This document shows, one piece after another, positions 26,132-34,827 of a stretch of 64,000 bases of DNA. The translations under genes were made by a program, and so were the position numbers. The DNA is taken from the NCBI GenBank assembly GCA_052061695.1, contig JBPZEY010000004.1. One strand, given 5' to 3'. This DNA comes from Alkalicoccus luteus. Lineage in GTDB: Bacteria > Bacillota > Bacilli > Bacillales > Salisediminibacteriaceae. The notes beneath the pieces were generated by a model. That model saw only the letters and a program-made list of their open reading frames with translations. It made no database searches and was not told the DNA's origin. Numbering within the stretch: the first letter of the stretch is position 1; each line of letters starts with the position of its first letter.

Positions 26132-26976
26132 TTGTCCTGATGATCCTGCAGCCGCTCTTGGAGCCAGTTTTGCAGACGGTCTTCTGTCTGAAATGAGAAC
26201 CCGAGCAAGCTTGCTGTTTCACTGGCTGCCGAGGAAAAAGCCTGCCAGATCTCGGGAAGAAGCCCGGCAATTTCCGCTCGATCTGCTCGTATATACGTTC
26301 GTTGAAGCATCTGCCACTCTGCTTCCGGTACGATCGCTTCCAGGTCGTCTCCCTGCTTTCCGGCATAAACCGGTCCGTTCGCTTCTGCAGCTGCCTTCCA
26401 GCTGATCATCCGCCGATATTCTTTTCGGAGTATCGATACGTGTTCCAACGCATAGAGCAGCTGCCCTCTTGCCAGCCCTTTGACGACATAGGGAGACACC
26501 CACCAGAATTCATTGCAGCAGTCGGCATATTCAGCTGCTGTCGGCAGAACTACCGCAAATCCAGGCTCCTGCTGCAGTGACAACCTTTGCAGCAGTCCGT
26601 CTTTATCGAGAAGCATCCTGCCCGGCTCACCCTGCTGCAGGTAGTTCTCTGCCAGCTTGACCGGAACGAGCGTCAGATCAATGCGTCTGCCGTCGGCGAA
26701 CTGCATGAGAATCGGGAACCAGCCGAGTCCGTGCGGTTCAGCCAGCGTGGAAAGCTCGGGCCGCTGCATGATCAATCGTTCTCCAAAAGGCGCAAGCCAG
26801 GCTCTATCCCGCTGCAAATCTTCCACCTCTGTGACGTAATAGGCGACGTCATAGTCCATCCACTCGTCTTCTGGGGCTCCGGAAACTCTGGAGCCGTGGA
26901 GCGTCACCGCCCGCACCGTCTCCATCGTTTCAGCCATTTCCAGTATCAGCTTGAGCATCTCAGTATTCGTCCGCAC
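26128..26976 (-). CDS. aminoglycoside 6-adenylyltransferase-like protein
   Basis: 282 residues of the ANT(6)/AadK nucleotidyltransferase family. The active-site motif is LHGSRVSGAPEDEWMDYDVAYYV (Gly-Ser plus Asp-x-Asp-like acids), followed by GRRIDLTLVP and a helical C-terminal domain. These enzymes transfer AMP to streptomycin; many chromosomal Bacillus members have modest or unknown activity. It begins with GTG five bases after the maltose phosphorylase stop with only a weak ribosome binding site, which suggests translational coupling. The pairing with a sugar phosphorylase has no obvious logic. Confidence 0.82.
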   Translation of the reverse strand: MRTNTEMLKLILEMAETMETVRAVTLHGSRVSGAPEDEWMDYDVAYYVTEVEDLQRDRAWLAPFGERLIMQRPELSTLAEPHGLGWFPILMQFADGRRIDLTLVPVKLAENYLQQGEPGRMLLDKDGLLQRLSLQQEPGFAVVLPTAAEYADCCNEFWWVSPYVVKGLARGQLLYALEHVSILRKEYRRMISWKAAAEANGPVYAGKQGDDLEAIVPEAEWQMLQRTYIRADRAEIAGLLPEIWQAFSSAASETASLLGFSFQTEDRLQNWLQERLQDHQDK

Positions 26977-26981
26977 CGCCG

Positions 26982-29285
26982 TCAGCCCGACTTCACTTCC
27001 TGATTGGCAGAAGCGGTGATCCGGCTGCCGTTGACCGACAGCTCCACGCTCTGATTTGTTTCATTGATGACTGTGATCCCGCTTTTCGCTACCCGAATCA
27101 ACAGGCGGGCGCCTCCAAAGACGATTTTAAATGAATAGCCGTCCCAGTTTTCCGGCAGAACAGGATTCAGGTGCAGCTCTCCATTACGGACTCTCATACC
27201 ACCGAAGCCTTGTACCACTGCCATCCACGTGCCGGCCATGCTTGTAATATGACAGCCGTCTTCCGTATCGTTGTTGTAATTATCGAGATCGAGCCGCGCC
27301 GTCCGCAGATACATGTCGTACGCTTTTGCCTCGTAGCCGAGTTCACAGGCGAGCACCGCGTGCACACACGGGGAAAGCGATGATTCATGCACCGTCATCG
27401 GCTCATAAAAATCAAAATTGCGGCGCTTCGTTTCGTCATCATACTCGTGATTTAAAAAGTGCAGCCCCTGCAGAACGTCAGCTTGCTTAATAAAACAGGA
27501 GCGAAGAATCCGGTCCCACGACCAGTTCTGATTAAGCGGAAGATGCTTTTCCTCCAGCTCGCTGACAGCCATCAGCTCTTTATCGAGAAACCCGTCCTGC
27601 TGCAAAAACACGCCCGTTTCCTCATCATACGGTTCATACATATTGGAGCGGATGTCGCCCCACTTAGTCAATTCGTCATCGGTTATACCCAGCTGCTTCT
27701 GCCATGTTGTGAACAGCTCCGGCTGTTTCTCTTTCCACGCAGTAAGCGTGTCAAGCGTGCAGGAAAGGGTCCAGGCGGCAATCCGGTTCGTATACCAGTT
27801 GTTATTCACGTTGTTTTCATACTCGTTCGGACCGGTAACCCCAAGCATCATGTATGCCCCGCGCCGTTTGTTGTACAGCACGCGATCCTCCCAGAATCGG
27901 GAAATCTCCACGAGAACCTCGATTCCCGCTTCTTCTATATAAGAGGTGTCCCCCGTATAGTCCGTATATTGATAAACCGCATAAGCGATCGCCCCATTGC
28001 GGTGGATCTCTTCAAACGTAATTTCCCATTCATTATGGGACTCTTCCCCGTTCATCGTGACCATCGGATAAAGGGCACCCTTTGTAAAACCAAGCTTCGC
28101 TGCGTTTTCTTTCGCTTTTCCGAGCTGATTCCAGCGATAGACGAGCAGATTGCGGGCGATGCGGGAATCAGCCGTCGCCAAGTAAAACGGCAAGCAGTAG
28201 GCTTCTGTATCCCAGTAGGTGCTGCCACCGTACTTTTCGCCGGTAAAGCCCTTTGGTCCAATATTGAGCCTTGCATCTTCGCCGGTATACGTCTGATTCA
28301 GCTGGAAGATATTAAACCGGATGCCCTGCTGCGCTGCCGTGTCTCCTTCTATCACAATATCGCTGTCGAGCCATTTGGTTTCCCACGCCTCTGCCTGCTC
28401 TTTCTGAAGCTGCTTAAAGCCGGCCTGAAGCGCAGCCTCCAGCGCCTGCTCCGCTTTCGCCTGCAGCGCTTCCTTCGCATGATCGCGGTTCGTCACGTGT
28501 GCGGTATACTTGTAAATCGTCGTTGCTTCCCCGTCTTTCAACGCGATATCTGCCCGGACACCCGCGTATTTATCGCGGAGGACAGGTGTCGATTCGATCG
28601 GGGTGTAGCTGCCGTTCTGGTGGATTTCTGTTTCCTTCACCGTGCAGTAGTGAAAATCAAGCTTCTTTGTCTTCACGGTAACAGAGGCGCGCATGCCGTT
28701 CACAGACTGGTTCACCGGATCCCAGAACTTCTCATCGTAGTTGGCATCAGTATTTTTAATGTCGCCGTCGAGATACGATTCCAGCTCCAGCTGCCCGCTG
28801 AATCCTTCCGGTGTCAGCTCATAGGACAACGCGCCAATTTCCTTGCGCGCCATGCTCACAAAGCGGACAGCCTTAATATGAACGCGTTTTTCCGGACTGA
28901 GTTTTGCTGTAAACGTCCGCTTCAGGAAGCCTTCCTTCATGTTCAGTTCTCGGCGGAAATCGGTCACCTCAACTTTTGCCAGATCAAGCTCTGTTCCGTC
29001 AATGATCAGCTTCAAGCCGATCCAGTTCGTCGCATTCAATACTTTTGCAAAGTATTCCGGATAGCCGTTTTTCCACCAGCCGACGCGCGTTTTGTCCGGA
29101 TAGTAGACGCCTGCCATGTAGCTGCCCTGCAAGGAAGAGCCGCTGTAAGTTTCCTCGAAATTTGCACGCTGACCGGTATGGCCGTTGCCGATACTGAACA
29201 AGCTCTCGGATATTTCCTGCTTCTGCGGATCAAATCCCTCTTCAATTATGGACCATGGATCCTGCTTTACATAAGGCTTCATCAT
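26982..29285 (-). CDS. maltose phosphorylase (GH65)
   Basis: 767 residues, the usual length for bacterial maltose phosphorylases. These cytoplasmic enzymes split maltose with phosphate into beta-glucose-1-phosphate and glucose. The catalytic acid is Glu488 in VTGPNEYENNVNNNWY, and the loop SHNEWEITFEEIHRNG is typical of the maltose-specific branch of GH65. The start MMKPYVKQDPW is chosen because GGGAG lies eight bases before it; an ATG 22 codons upstream falls inside an operator-like palindrome and has no ribosome binding site. Beta-phosphoglucomutase, usually a neighbour, is not seen here. Kojibiose or trehalose specificity is the main alternative. Confidence 0.87.
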   Translation of the reverse strand: MMKPYVKQDPWSIIEEGFDPQKQEISESLFSIGNGHTGQRANFEETYSGSSLQGSYMAGVYYPDKTRVGWWKNGYPEYFAKVLNATNWIGLKLIIDGTELDLAKVEVTDFRRELNMKEGFLKRTFTAKLSPEKRVHIKAVRFVSMARKEIGALSYELTPEGFSGQLELESYLDGDIKNTDANYDEKFWDPVNQSVNGMRASVTVKTKKLDFHYCTVKETEIHQNGSYTPIESTPVLRDKYAGVRADIALKDGEATTIYKYTAHVTNRDHAKEALQAKAEQALEAALQAGFKQLQKEQAEAWETKWLDSDIVIEGDTAAQQGIRFNIFQLNQTYTGEDARLNIGPKGFTGEKYGGSTYWDTEAYCLPFYLATADSRIARNLLVYRWNQLGKAKENAAKLGFTKGALYPMVTMNGEESHNEWEITFEEIHRNGAIAYAVYQYTDYTGDTSYIEEAGIEVLVEISRFWEDRVLYNKRRGAYMMLGVTGPNEYENNVNNNWYTNRIAAWTLSCTLDTLTAWKEKQPELFTTWQKQLGITDDELTKWGDIRSNMYEPYDEETGVFLQQDGFLDKELMAVSELEEKHLPLNQNWSWDRILRSCFIKQADVLQGLHFLNHEYDDETKRRNFDFYEPMTVHESSLSPCVHAVLACELGYEAKAYDMYLRTARLDLDNYNNDTEDGCHITSMAGTWMAVVQGFGGMRVRNGELHLNPVLPENWDGYSFKIVFGGARLLIRVAKSGITVINETNQSVELSVNGSRITASANQEVKSG

Positions 29286-29336
29286 ATATGCATCTCCCTT
29301 CACGGATAAAACGGCTTTTGCAGCGCTGTTTGATTG

Positions 29337-29350
29337 TGCAATCGTTTGCA
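29337..29350. promoter_or_regulatory. LacI-family type operator
   Basis: TGCAATCGTTTGCA is a near-perfect dyad with the central CG step typical of LacI/GalR/MalR and CcpA-type sites. It lies about 25-38 bases downstream of the proposed transcription start of the maltose phosphorylase gene, where a repressor would act as a roadblock. No LacI-type gene is in the window. It is a weaker fit to the CcpA cre consensus (two mismatches). Confidence 0.55.
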
Positions 29351-29380
29351 TCCCGAAATAAAAAAGAAAAGCCGTTTTTG

Positions 29381-29410
29381 ACTATACAAGCAGTTTACCA
29401 TGTTTTTCAA
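29381..29410 (-). promoter_or_regulatory. putative SigA promoter of maltose phosphorylase
   Basis: Minus strand TTGAAA (29410-29405) and TATAGT (29386-29381) are 18 bases apart. GAAAGCGCTTC, a partial cre-like dyad, lies just upstream of the -35 box (29417-29427). The operator-like dyad at 29337-29350 lies downstream. Confidence 0.5.
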
Positions 29411-29566
29411 TTTAAAGAAAGCGCTTCATATACCTGCATGCAAGACAGACGTTGCTCTTTCTGCTATTGATAAAAGTCCCAAAACGGTTAATAAAGGTTG
29501 TTTTCGGCTGTGCCGGTTGTTTTAGAAGCATCTGATCAATGAAAGTCCCTCCTCCCCATGATCTGG

Positions 29567-29584
29567 ATATTAGTACACTAATAT
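29567..29584. repeat. 18-bp near-perfect palindrome, core TTAGTACACTAA
   Basis: ATATTAGTACACTAATAT is identical to the centre of the 24-bp palindrome at 1462-1485 except for one central base. It sits in the 372-base space between the maltose phosphorylase start and the PlcR-like gene's 3' end, which otherwise holds only the phosphorylase promoter. Confidence 0.55.
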
Positions 29585-29657
29585 TTCGTTGCCCGAACAG
29601 CATTGATAATTCCTACTGTTGCAAGTATTCTGAATTTAGCGTAGAGGCAGAAGCAGC

Positions 29658-30554
29658 TTACACAAGGTACTGCGCCTTCTGCTCCCATACCAGCTTTGTA
29701 TACTGGCGCTTATTTAAGATTTCAAAAAACAGCAGCGCCCGCTGGTAGGCTTCTTCGATTTCGGTCTTCTCTCCCGGTGCTGTGCGCTCGAGACACTGGC
29801 CCCGGTAGTAATAAAGCTGACCGAGCATCGACATGTTTTCCTGCTCAATCGAACGTTCTATGGCACGGCTGATCACCTGCTGTGCCTGATCGATCTCACC
29901 CATGTCATACAGCGTTTTCGCTTTGTTGTACATGACGCGGATCAGAAAAGCATCATAGTCCAGCTCGTTAGCTGCCGATTTTGTCCGGACTCGAGTGGTT
30001 AAAATCCGATCCTGATAGTAAATCGTCTGCAGCGGACGTCCTTCAAACGCATGAAGGTACGCGAGGGTGTTCATGATACGCAGGTGAAGATGGTGGCGGC
30101 GAATTTCCGTATCGTCTCCTTCTTCAAGCAAGTAGCGCAGCCGGTGGATCGCTTCCCGCGTATCAATCCGCCCAGTGTAGTAGCTGGAGACGGTGTGAAA
30201 CCAGGTGAGATAGCAGTCGAGAGAAGCATCTTCAATTGCACTCTCTGCACGCAGCTTCTCAATAAGCTCGTAAATCTCTTCGTGCTTCCGTTCACGGGCA
30301 GCCGCTTCAATTTGACTGACGACCTGATCGCGCGCTTCGAAGTCAGGTTCGATGAAGACATCGATAAAGAGCGTCAGCGGTGTATCAAGACGAAGGGCCA
30401 GGTAGTAAAGTGTATCAATTTTCGGGATCATATCGCCCTTCTCGATTTGGGAAATGGCACCCTGGGTACAAATTCCGTCGGCAAGCTGCTTTTGTGACAT
30501 TCCTTTTTCTTTGCGGATCGCAGCGATGGTTGACCCGAGCATCTGACTGTTCAT
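29658..30554 (-). CDS. PlcR-like peptide-sensing transcriptional regulator (XRE-TPR, RRNPP family)
   Basis: 298 residues. Residues about 7-60 are an XRE helix-turn-helix (LGSTIAAIRKEKGMSQKQLADGICTQGAISQIEKG); residues about 75-298 are TPR helices. The order, length and several strings (YNKAKTLYD, MSMLGQLYYYRGQCLE, EEAYQRALLFFEIL) closely resemble recalled Bacillus cereus PlcR, a cytoplasmic activator that binds the re-imported PapR peptide. AGGTGATG precedes the ATG. The gene diverges, across only 68 bases, from a peptide gene ending in PapR-like motifs, so it is very probably the receptor for that peptide. In B. cereus papR lies downstream of plcR on the same strand, so the arrangement differs. 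Confidence 0.88.
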   Translation of the reverse strand: MNSQMLGSTIAAIRKEKGMSQKQLADGICTQGAISQIEKGDMIPKIDTLYYLALRLDTPLTLFIDVFIEPDFEARDQVVSQIEAAARERKHEEIYELIEKLRAESAIEDASLDCYLTWFHTVSSYYTGRIDTREAIHRLRYLLEEGDDTEIRRHHLHLRIMNTLAYLHAFEGRPLQTIYYQDRILTTRVRTKSAANELDYDAFLIRVMYNKAKTLYDMGEIDQAQQVISRAIERSIEQENMSMLGQLYYYRGQCLERTAPGEKTEIEEAYQRALLFFEILNKRQYTKLVWEQKAQYLV

Positions 30555-30622
30555 TATGCATCACCTGTTTCTGGACTTGGTCTTTTCACTATACCGTACT
30601 TTTTAAAGGAGGTGAACGAATC
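30555..30622. promoter_or_regulatory. 68-bp divergent promoter region of the PlcR-like/peptide pair
   Basis: The short space must hold both promoters. On the minus strand TATAGT (30592-30587) could be the -10 of the regulator, with a weak TTCACC 17 bases upstream. On the plus strand no good -35 is present, as expected for an activator-dependent promoter. No clear match to the B. cereus PlcR box (TATGNAN4TNCATA) was found. The 15-mer at 30590-30604 recurs at 32642-32656. Confidence 0.5.
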
Positions 30623-30751
30623 ATGAAATACCTGCTCATGGCAGCACTCATTGTCACGTTTGCCGGAGGTGCCGTCTCAGGCTCTCTCACAGCGGCTGAT
30701 CTGCCTTACGAAGATTCAGTCGAGCCGATGGACCTGCCATATGAAGACTAA
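30623..30751 (+). CDS. PapR-like signalling peptide precursor with two pheromone motifs
   Basis: 42 residues: a Sec signal (Lys2, hydrophobic core 4-20, likely cleavage near SLTA/AD), then a short tail with ADLPYED, the spacer SVEP, and MDLPYED at the very C-terminus. PapR of the B. cereus group ends in ADLPFEF or SDLPFEF, so each unit matches at D-L-P-aromatic-E. The ribosome binding site AAAGGAGGTG is excellent. The gene diverges from the PlcR-like regulator and is 31 bases before the subtilisin gene. The likely path is export, extracellular trimming, uptake by an oligopeptide permease and binding to the TPR domain. The double motif is unusual. Confidence 0.85.
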   Translation: MKYLLMAALIVTFAGGAVSGSLTAADLPYEDSVEPMDLPYED

Positions 30752-30782
30752 AATTCCTACTATTTGATGAAAGGATGATTGG

Positions 30783-31962
<1,180 letters not shown>

Positions 31963-31986
31963 CACCCCTCTCCCCCTTTCTTGAGA

Positions 31987-32019
31987 GGCCGTCCCCCTGT
32001 CCGGGACGGCCCTTTTTTT
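31987..32019 (+). terminator. terminator of the peptide-protease unit
   Basis: GGCCGTCCC (31987-31995) and GGGACGGCC (32003-32011) form a perfect stem with a 7-base loop, followed by C then seven T. Confidence 0.92.
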
Positions 32020-32737
32020 GTGCGGGAACGACTATGGCGGGGGAAGGATCGGGCTTATACGGAGAGGCAGCGTCTTTTGCAGGGGTTACGCCTGCTTTAA
32101 GTTCAGCTTTCGACGTTTTCGTGCCGGTCTTTTTTGCAGGCGCCGGATATGAGTACGCAGCGGTGAAATGATAACTTGAACATCCAGAATGAAAACTTCC
32201 GGCACGATCGTGATAAGATTTTCGTTATCAAGAACGCCAGTTGATAACAAAGTCAAGTTTCAGCCTGGAAATCATAAGTTCAGAACCGAGATTGAAATGT
32301 TTGATGCTCCAAATAATAAGTTTGCGCACATCCGTAACAACTTTCTTCCCTCGGAAAGCTGACCTTAACTCTCGCCTTCGAAAAGTTGAACGTTTGCCCG
32401 TGAAAGTTGAATGTTTTCCTCCGCCAGTTAACGTTTTCTTCGTTATAACAGTTCTAAGTTGATGCTCGTGAACACTTTCGCAGCAAGGTTAATGCTTTGC
32501 GGGCGAAAGTTGAACATTTGCCAGACGAGGTTAACGCTTTCGCGGAAAAAGTTGAACATTTTCCTTGCTCCTCAGCTTCTCACGTACGCTGAAGGGAGAA
32601 GACGAGTTGACACCCGCCCTAAAATTGGAATACGATTACCATATACCGTACTTTTTGAGGGAATTTATTAAACAGAAGGCGGGCTTGATTAGCTGCAGAC
32701 TGCAGAAGAGATCGCGTTAGAAACGGGAGGAAGAAAG
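32020..32737. other. 718-bp intergenic region without a supported gene
   Basis: No gene with a plausible start and codon pattern is seen. The region holds a run of degenerate repeats built on AAGTTGAAC (clearest at 32382-32569, hints from about 32230), and the sequence TATACCGTACTTTTT (32642-32656), which also occurs in the divergent promoter of the pheromone-like gene. The promoter for the membrane protein at 32738 must lie in the last 150 bases. Confidence 0.6.
32382..32569. repeat. degenerate tandem repeat array, about 21-bp period
   Basis: Units of the form AAAGTTGAACNTTTNCC recur with their GTT at 32385, 32406, 32427, then about 32467 (as GTGAAC), 32488, 32509, 32530 and 32551. Most steps are exactly 21 bases, about two helical turns. 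Alternate units differ (AAAGTTGAAC versus AGGTTAACGC). It is not a CRISPR array: units are adjacent, degenerate and lack unique spacers. Function unknown. Confidence 0.75.
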
Positions 32738-33364
32738 ATGATTGAAGACTATCTGCGGGCGTTTTCCGGAAAGCTCTATATGTTTACGGACCGGCAGAAA
32801 AAACCGGTTCTTCGGCAGGTGCGTGAGGATTTAGAGGAAGTAAAGTCCGGGCTTATCGAGCACGGCGAGGACAGCGTTCAGGCGGAGAAGCTGGCCGTGC
32901 GTCAGTTTCCGCCTCCTTCTGAGCTTGCTGCGGAATGGAATGAATCCGAGCAGGAACGGTACGACGAGCAGTTTCAGCCCCGAAACCTCGGCCTTGCTCC
33001 GCTGCTTTCCCAGGGGGTGCTCGTCCCGCTCTTTTTCCTGCAGTGGCCGATTATGTATGGATCCTGGAACGATCCGGGCCGCTATGCGTTCTGGCTGACG
33101 GCCCTTGTCATCGGCCTGCTTCTATTCATGTTCTATTTTCGCAGACAACCAAACGCCTACCTGCTCTCCGTTGTGAAACAAATGCGCTGGGTGTATGCCG
33201 CTTTGCTTGCCGCGGTTCCCGTTCATTTCGGTCTTTTCTTTTTAATCGGCACCGGCGAGCTCCTGTTCAGCCTCGTTTACGGCGCTGTTTTTCTAGCGTT
33301 CCTGCTGGTATTCGGAGTCGTTTTTGAGCGCTGGCGGAAACGGGCGTTAGAGCTGCCTCACTAA
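32738..33364 (+). CDS. membrane protein with HAAS-like N-terminal helices
   Basis: 208 residues: a charged helical N-terminus (MIEDYLRAFSGKLYMFTDRQKKPVLRQVREDLEEVKSGLIEHG) resembling the cytoplasmic HAAS/permease-prefix region found next to PadR regulators, then four membrane helices (about 90-200). GGGAGG precedes the ATG. No PadR gene is beside it. It is convergent with the VOC pseudogene, overlapping its 3' end by four bases. Function unknown. Confidence 0.7.
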   Translation: MIEDYLRAFSGKLYMFTDRQKKPVLRQVREDLEEVKSGLIEHGEDSVQAEKLAVRQFPPPSELAAEWNESEQERYDEQFQPRNLGLAPLLSQGVLVPLFFLQWPIMYGSWNDPGRYAFWLTALVIGLLLFMFYFRRQPNAYLLSVVKQMRWVYAALLAAVPVHFGLFFLIGTGELLFSLVYGAVFLAFLLVFGVVFERWRKRALELPH

Positions 33365-33756
33365 GCTTCTTCCGCTGTAATTTCCACTTTCATCCGGTCT
33401 GGGTCCTCCGTGTAAAGCGCATAGTGATCCGGTCCGCCTGCAAACGGATGCCGGTCCTCGTACAGGATCGGCATCCCTCTTTTTTTGACCTCCTGCGTCA
33501 GCCGGTCAACGTCGGCTTTCGTCGGCACCCGGAAGGCGAGATGATTCAACCCGGTGCGGCAGCGATGATACGGAACGTCCTGAAATCGCTCCTCCGTCTG
33601 CACGATGACGAGATAAAAGTCGCCATGGCGCCAGCTTCTCCCTTCTTCCCAATGCTGAAACGGGGTAAATCCAAGCTCCTGCAGCAGCCAACCCCAGTAA
33701 GCCTCGGATTCATCCAGCCGGCTGACCTACAGCTCCAGATGATCCTGCGGGTTCAC
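33361..33756 (-). pseudogene. VOC/glyoxalase-like gene interrupted by a nonsense codon
   Basis: Read from the GTG at 33756, which overlaps the GNAT stop as GTGA, the frame gives MNPQDHLEL, then TAG at 33729-33727, then VSRLDESEAYWGWLLQELGFTP and the rest of a normal VOC fold (GLNHLAFRV, HPFAGGPDHYALYTEDPDRMKVEI). One base change from TAC or TAT would restore a 131-residue protein, with Tyr as the expected residue. Everything else in the frame is intact, so the lesion is recent or a sequencing error. It is the last gene of a five-gene overlapping operon. Reinitiation further down would lose the first beta strand. Confidence 0.8.
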
Positions 33757-34265
33757 AGCGATTCCTCCAGCTTCGCCGTCATGCGCAGCTCATCATAATA
33801 CACGCCGTCTACAAAAAGTGCTTCCACTTCTCTGCCGGTCACCGAAAAACCAAATTCCTCATACAGCGAAATAGCAGCGTGATTCTGAGCAGTGACGTAC
33901 AGGTTCAGCTGCTCAATGTAGGCGTCATCCTCGGCCGCTTCCCAGACCGCCTCCAGCAGCCTGCGTCCGATGCCGTGCCTTCGCATAGACGGATGGACGA
34001 AAAAGGCGGTTATCTCTGCCCGATGCTGCACCTTCTTCAGCTGCTGCGGGAACAGTGTAATCACGCCGCACAGTCTTTCTCCGTCGAAGGCGCCGTAGGT
34101 CCAGGCTTTGCTTTCCTGAAATCGTTTCTTAAATTTCTCTACCCCGTGCTTCGCTTCCTCATCCAGGCTTGTCGCAAATGCCTCGGGGTGCATCTGAAGC
34201 GCCTGCAGGCGAAGCTGAAAATAAGCTGCCGCATCCCATTCCTCCAGCCGTTCGACGTTCATCAT
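33753..34265 (-). CDS. GNAT family N-acetyltransferase
   Basis: 170 residues from the ATG at 34265, which overlaps the stop of the gene before it. The acetyl-CoA site is VHPSMRRHGIGRRLLEAV, followed by LNLYVTAQNHAAISLYEEFGF, the standard motif B. AAGGTGG lies before the start. It belongs to the overlapping operon running from the APH-type kinase to the VOC gene. The acceptor substrate is unknown. Confidence 0.88.
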   Translation of the reverse strand: MMNVERLEEWDAAAYFQLRLQALQMHPEAFATSLDEEAKHGVEKFKKRFQESKAWTYGAFDGERLCGVITLFPQQLKKVQHRAEITAFFVHPSMRRHGIGRRLLEAVWEAAEDDAYIEQLNLYVTAQNHAAISLYEEFGFSVTGREVEALFVDGVYYDELRMTAKLEESL

Positions 34266-34825
34266 TCCGTCACCACCTTTGCAAAAATACACGTATCGCG
34301 CAGACCTCCGCGTTCATAGCGCGTATCCTGACGCAAGATTCCTTCCAGCGTAAAACCGAGCCGCTCCGCCACCGCCCTGCTTTTTTCATTTTTCGTGTCG
34401 CAGCGAATTTCAATCCGGCGCGCACCCATTTCACATTCAGCGAAGCGCGCGACCCCGGCAACCGCCTCTGTTATGTACCCCTGTCCGCTGTAGCGCGCAT
34501 CCACCCAGTAGCCGATTTCCACTTTCGGGACGGTCCAGTCCACCCTGTGCAGTCCGCTTGAGCCGACGTAGGCGCCATCTGTTTTACGGAACAAAAACAG
34601 CCGGAAATCGCTTCGTTCTAAGTAGCGGAGTGCTGCCCTGCGCAGCTCAGCTTCTGTTTCTTCCACCGTGTCATCCAGCGGGATAAACGGCAGCCATTCT
34701 GCTAGTGACGAACGAGTCGCCTGCTTCGCTTCCCAGACGGCTTGGCCGTCGCCCGGCATCGGCATACGGATAATCAGCCGCTCTGTTTCAAACTGCTCCG
34801 GCACCGTTCGTAATATATCCTCCAT
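34262..34825 (-). CDS. RimJ/RimL-type GNAT acetyltransferase
   Basis: 187 residues: FETERLIIRMP at the N-terminus and EIGYWVDARYSGQGYITEAVAGVARFAEC with IRCDTKNEKSRAVAERLGFTLEG, all typical of the RimJ/RimL branch, which acetylates ribosomal proteins or small amines. It starts two bases after the Nudix stop with GAGGAGGAG before the ATG, and overlaps the next GNAT gene. Confidence 0.88.
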   Translation of the reverse strand: MEDILRTVPEQFETERLIIRMPMPGDGQAVWEAKQATRSSLAEWLPFIPLDDTVEETEAELRRAALRYLERSDFRLFLFRKTDGAYVGSSGLHRVDWTVPKVEIGYWVDARYSGQGYITEAVAGVARFAECEMGARRIEIRCDTKNEKSRAVAERLGFTLEGILRQDTRYERGGLRDTCIFAKVVTE

Positions 34826-34827
34826 CT

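Noticed and set aside
27459..29309. Very long open frame (over 600 codons) antisense to maltose phosphorylase
   Set aside because: It is a mirror of a well-conserved GH65 gene; composition is rich in Arg, Cys and His as expected from the antisense frame, and no start signal is seen.
29417..29427. CcpA cre site GAAAGCGCTTC
   Set aside because: Only the inner part matches; the outer positions of the consensus TGWAANCGNTNWCA fail, so it is mentioned only as cre-like.
30555..30622. B. cereus-type PlcR box
   Set aside because: No sequence fitting TATGNAN4TNCATA was found in the divergent region, so the recognition site, if any, differs.
32382..32569. CRISPR array
   Set aside because: Units are adjacent, degenerate and about 21 bp without unique spacers, and there are no cas genes.
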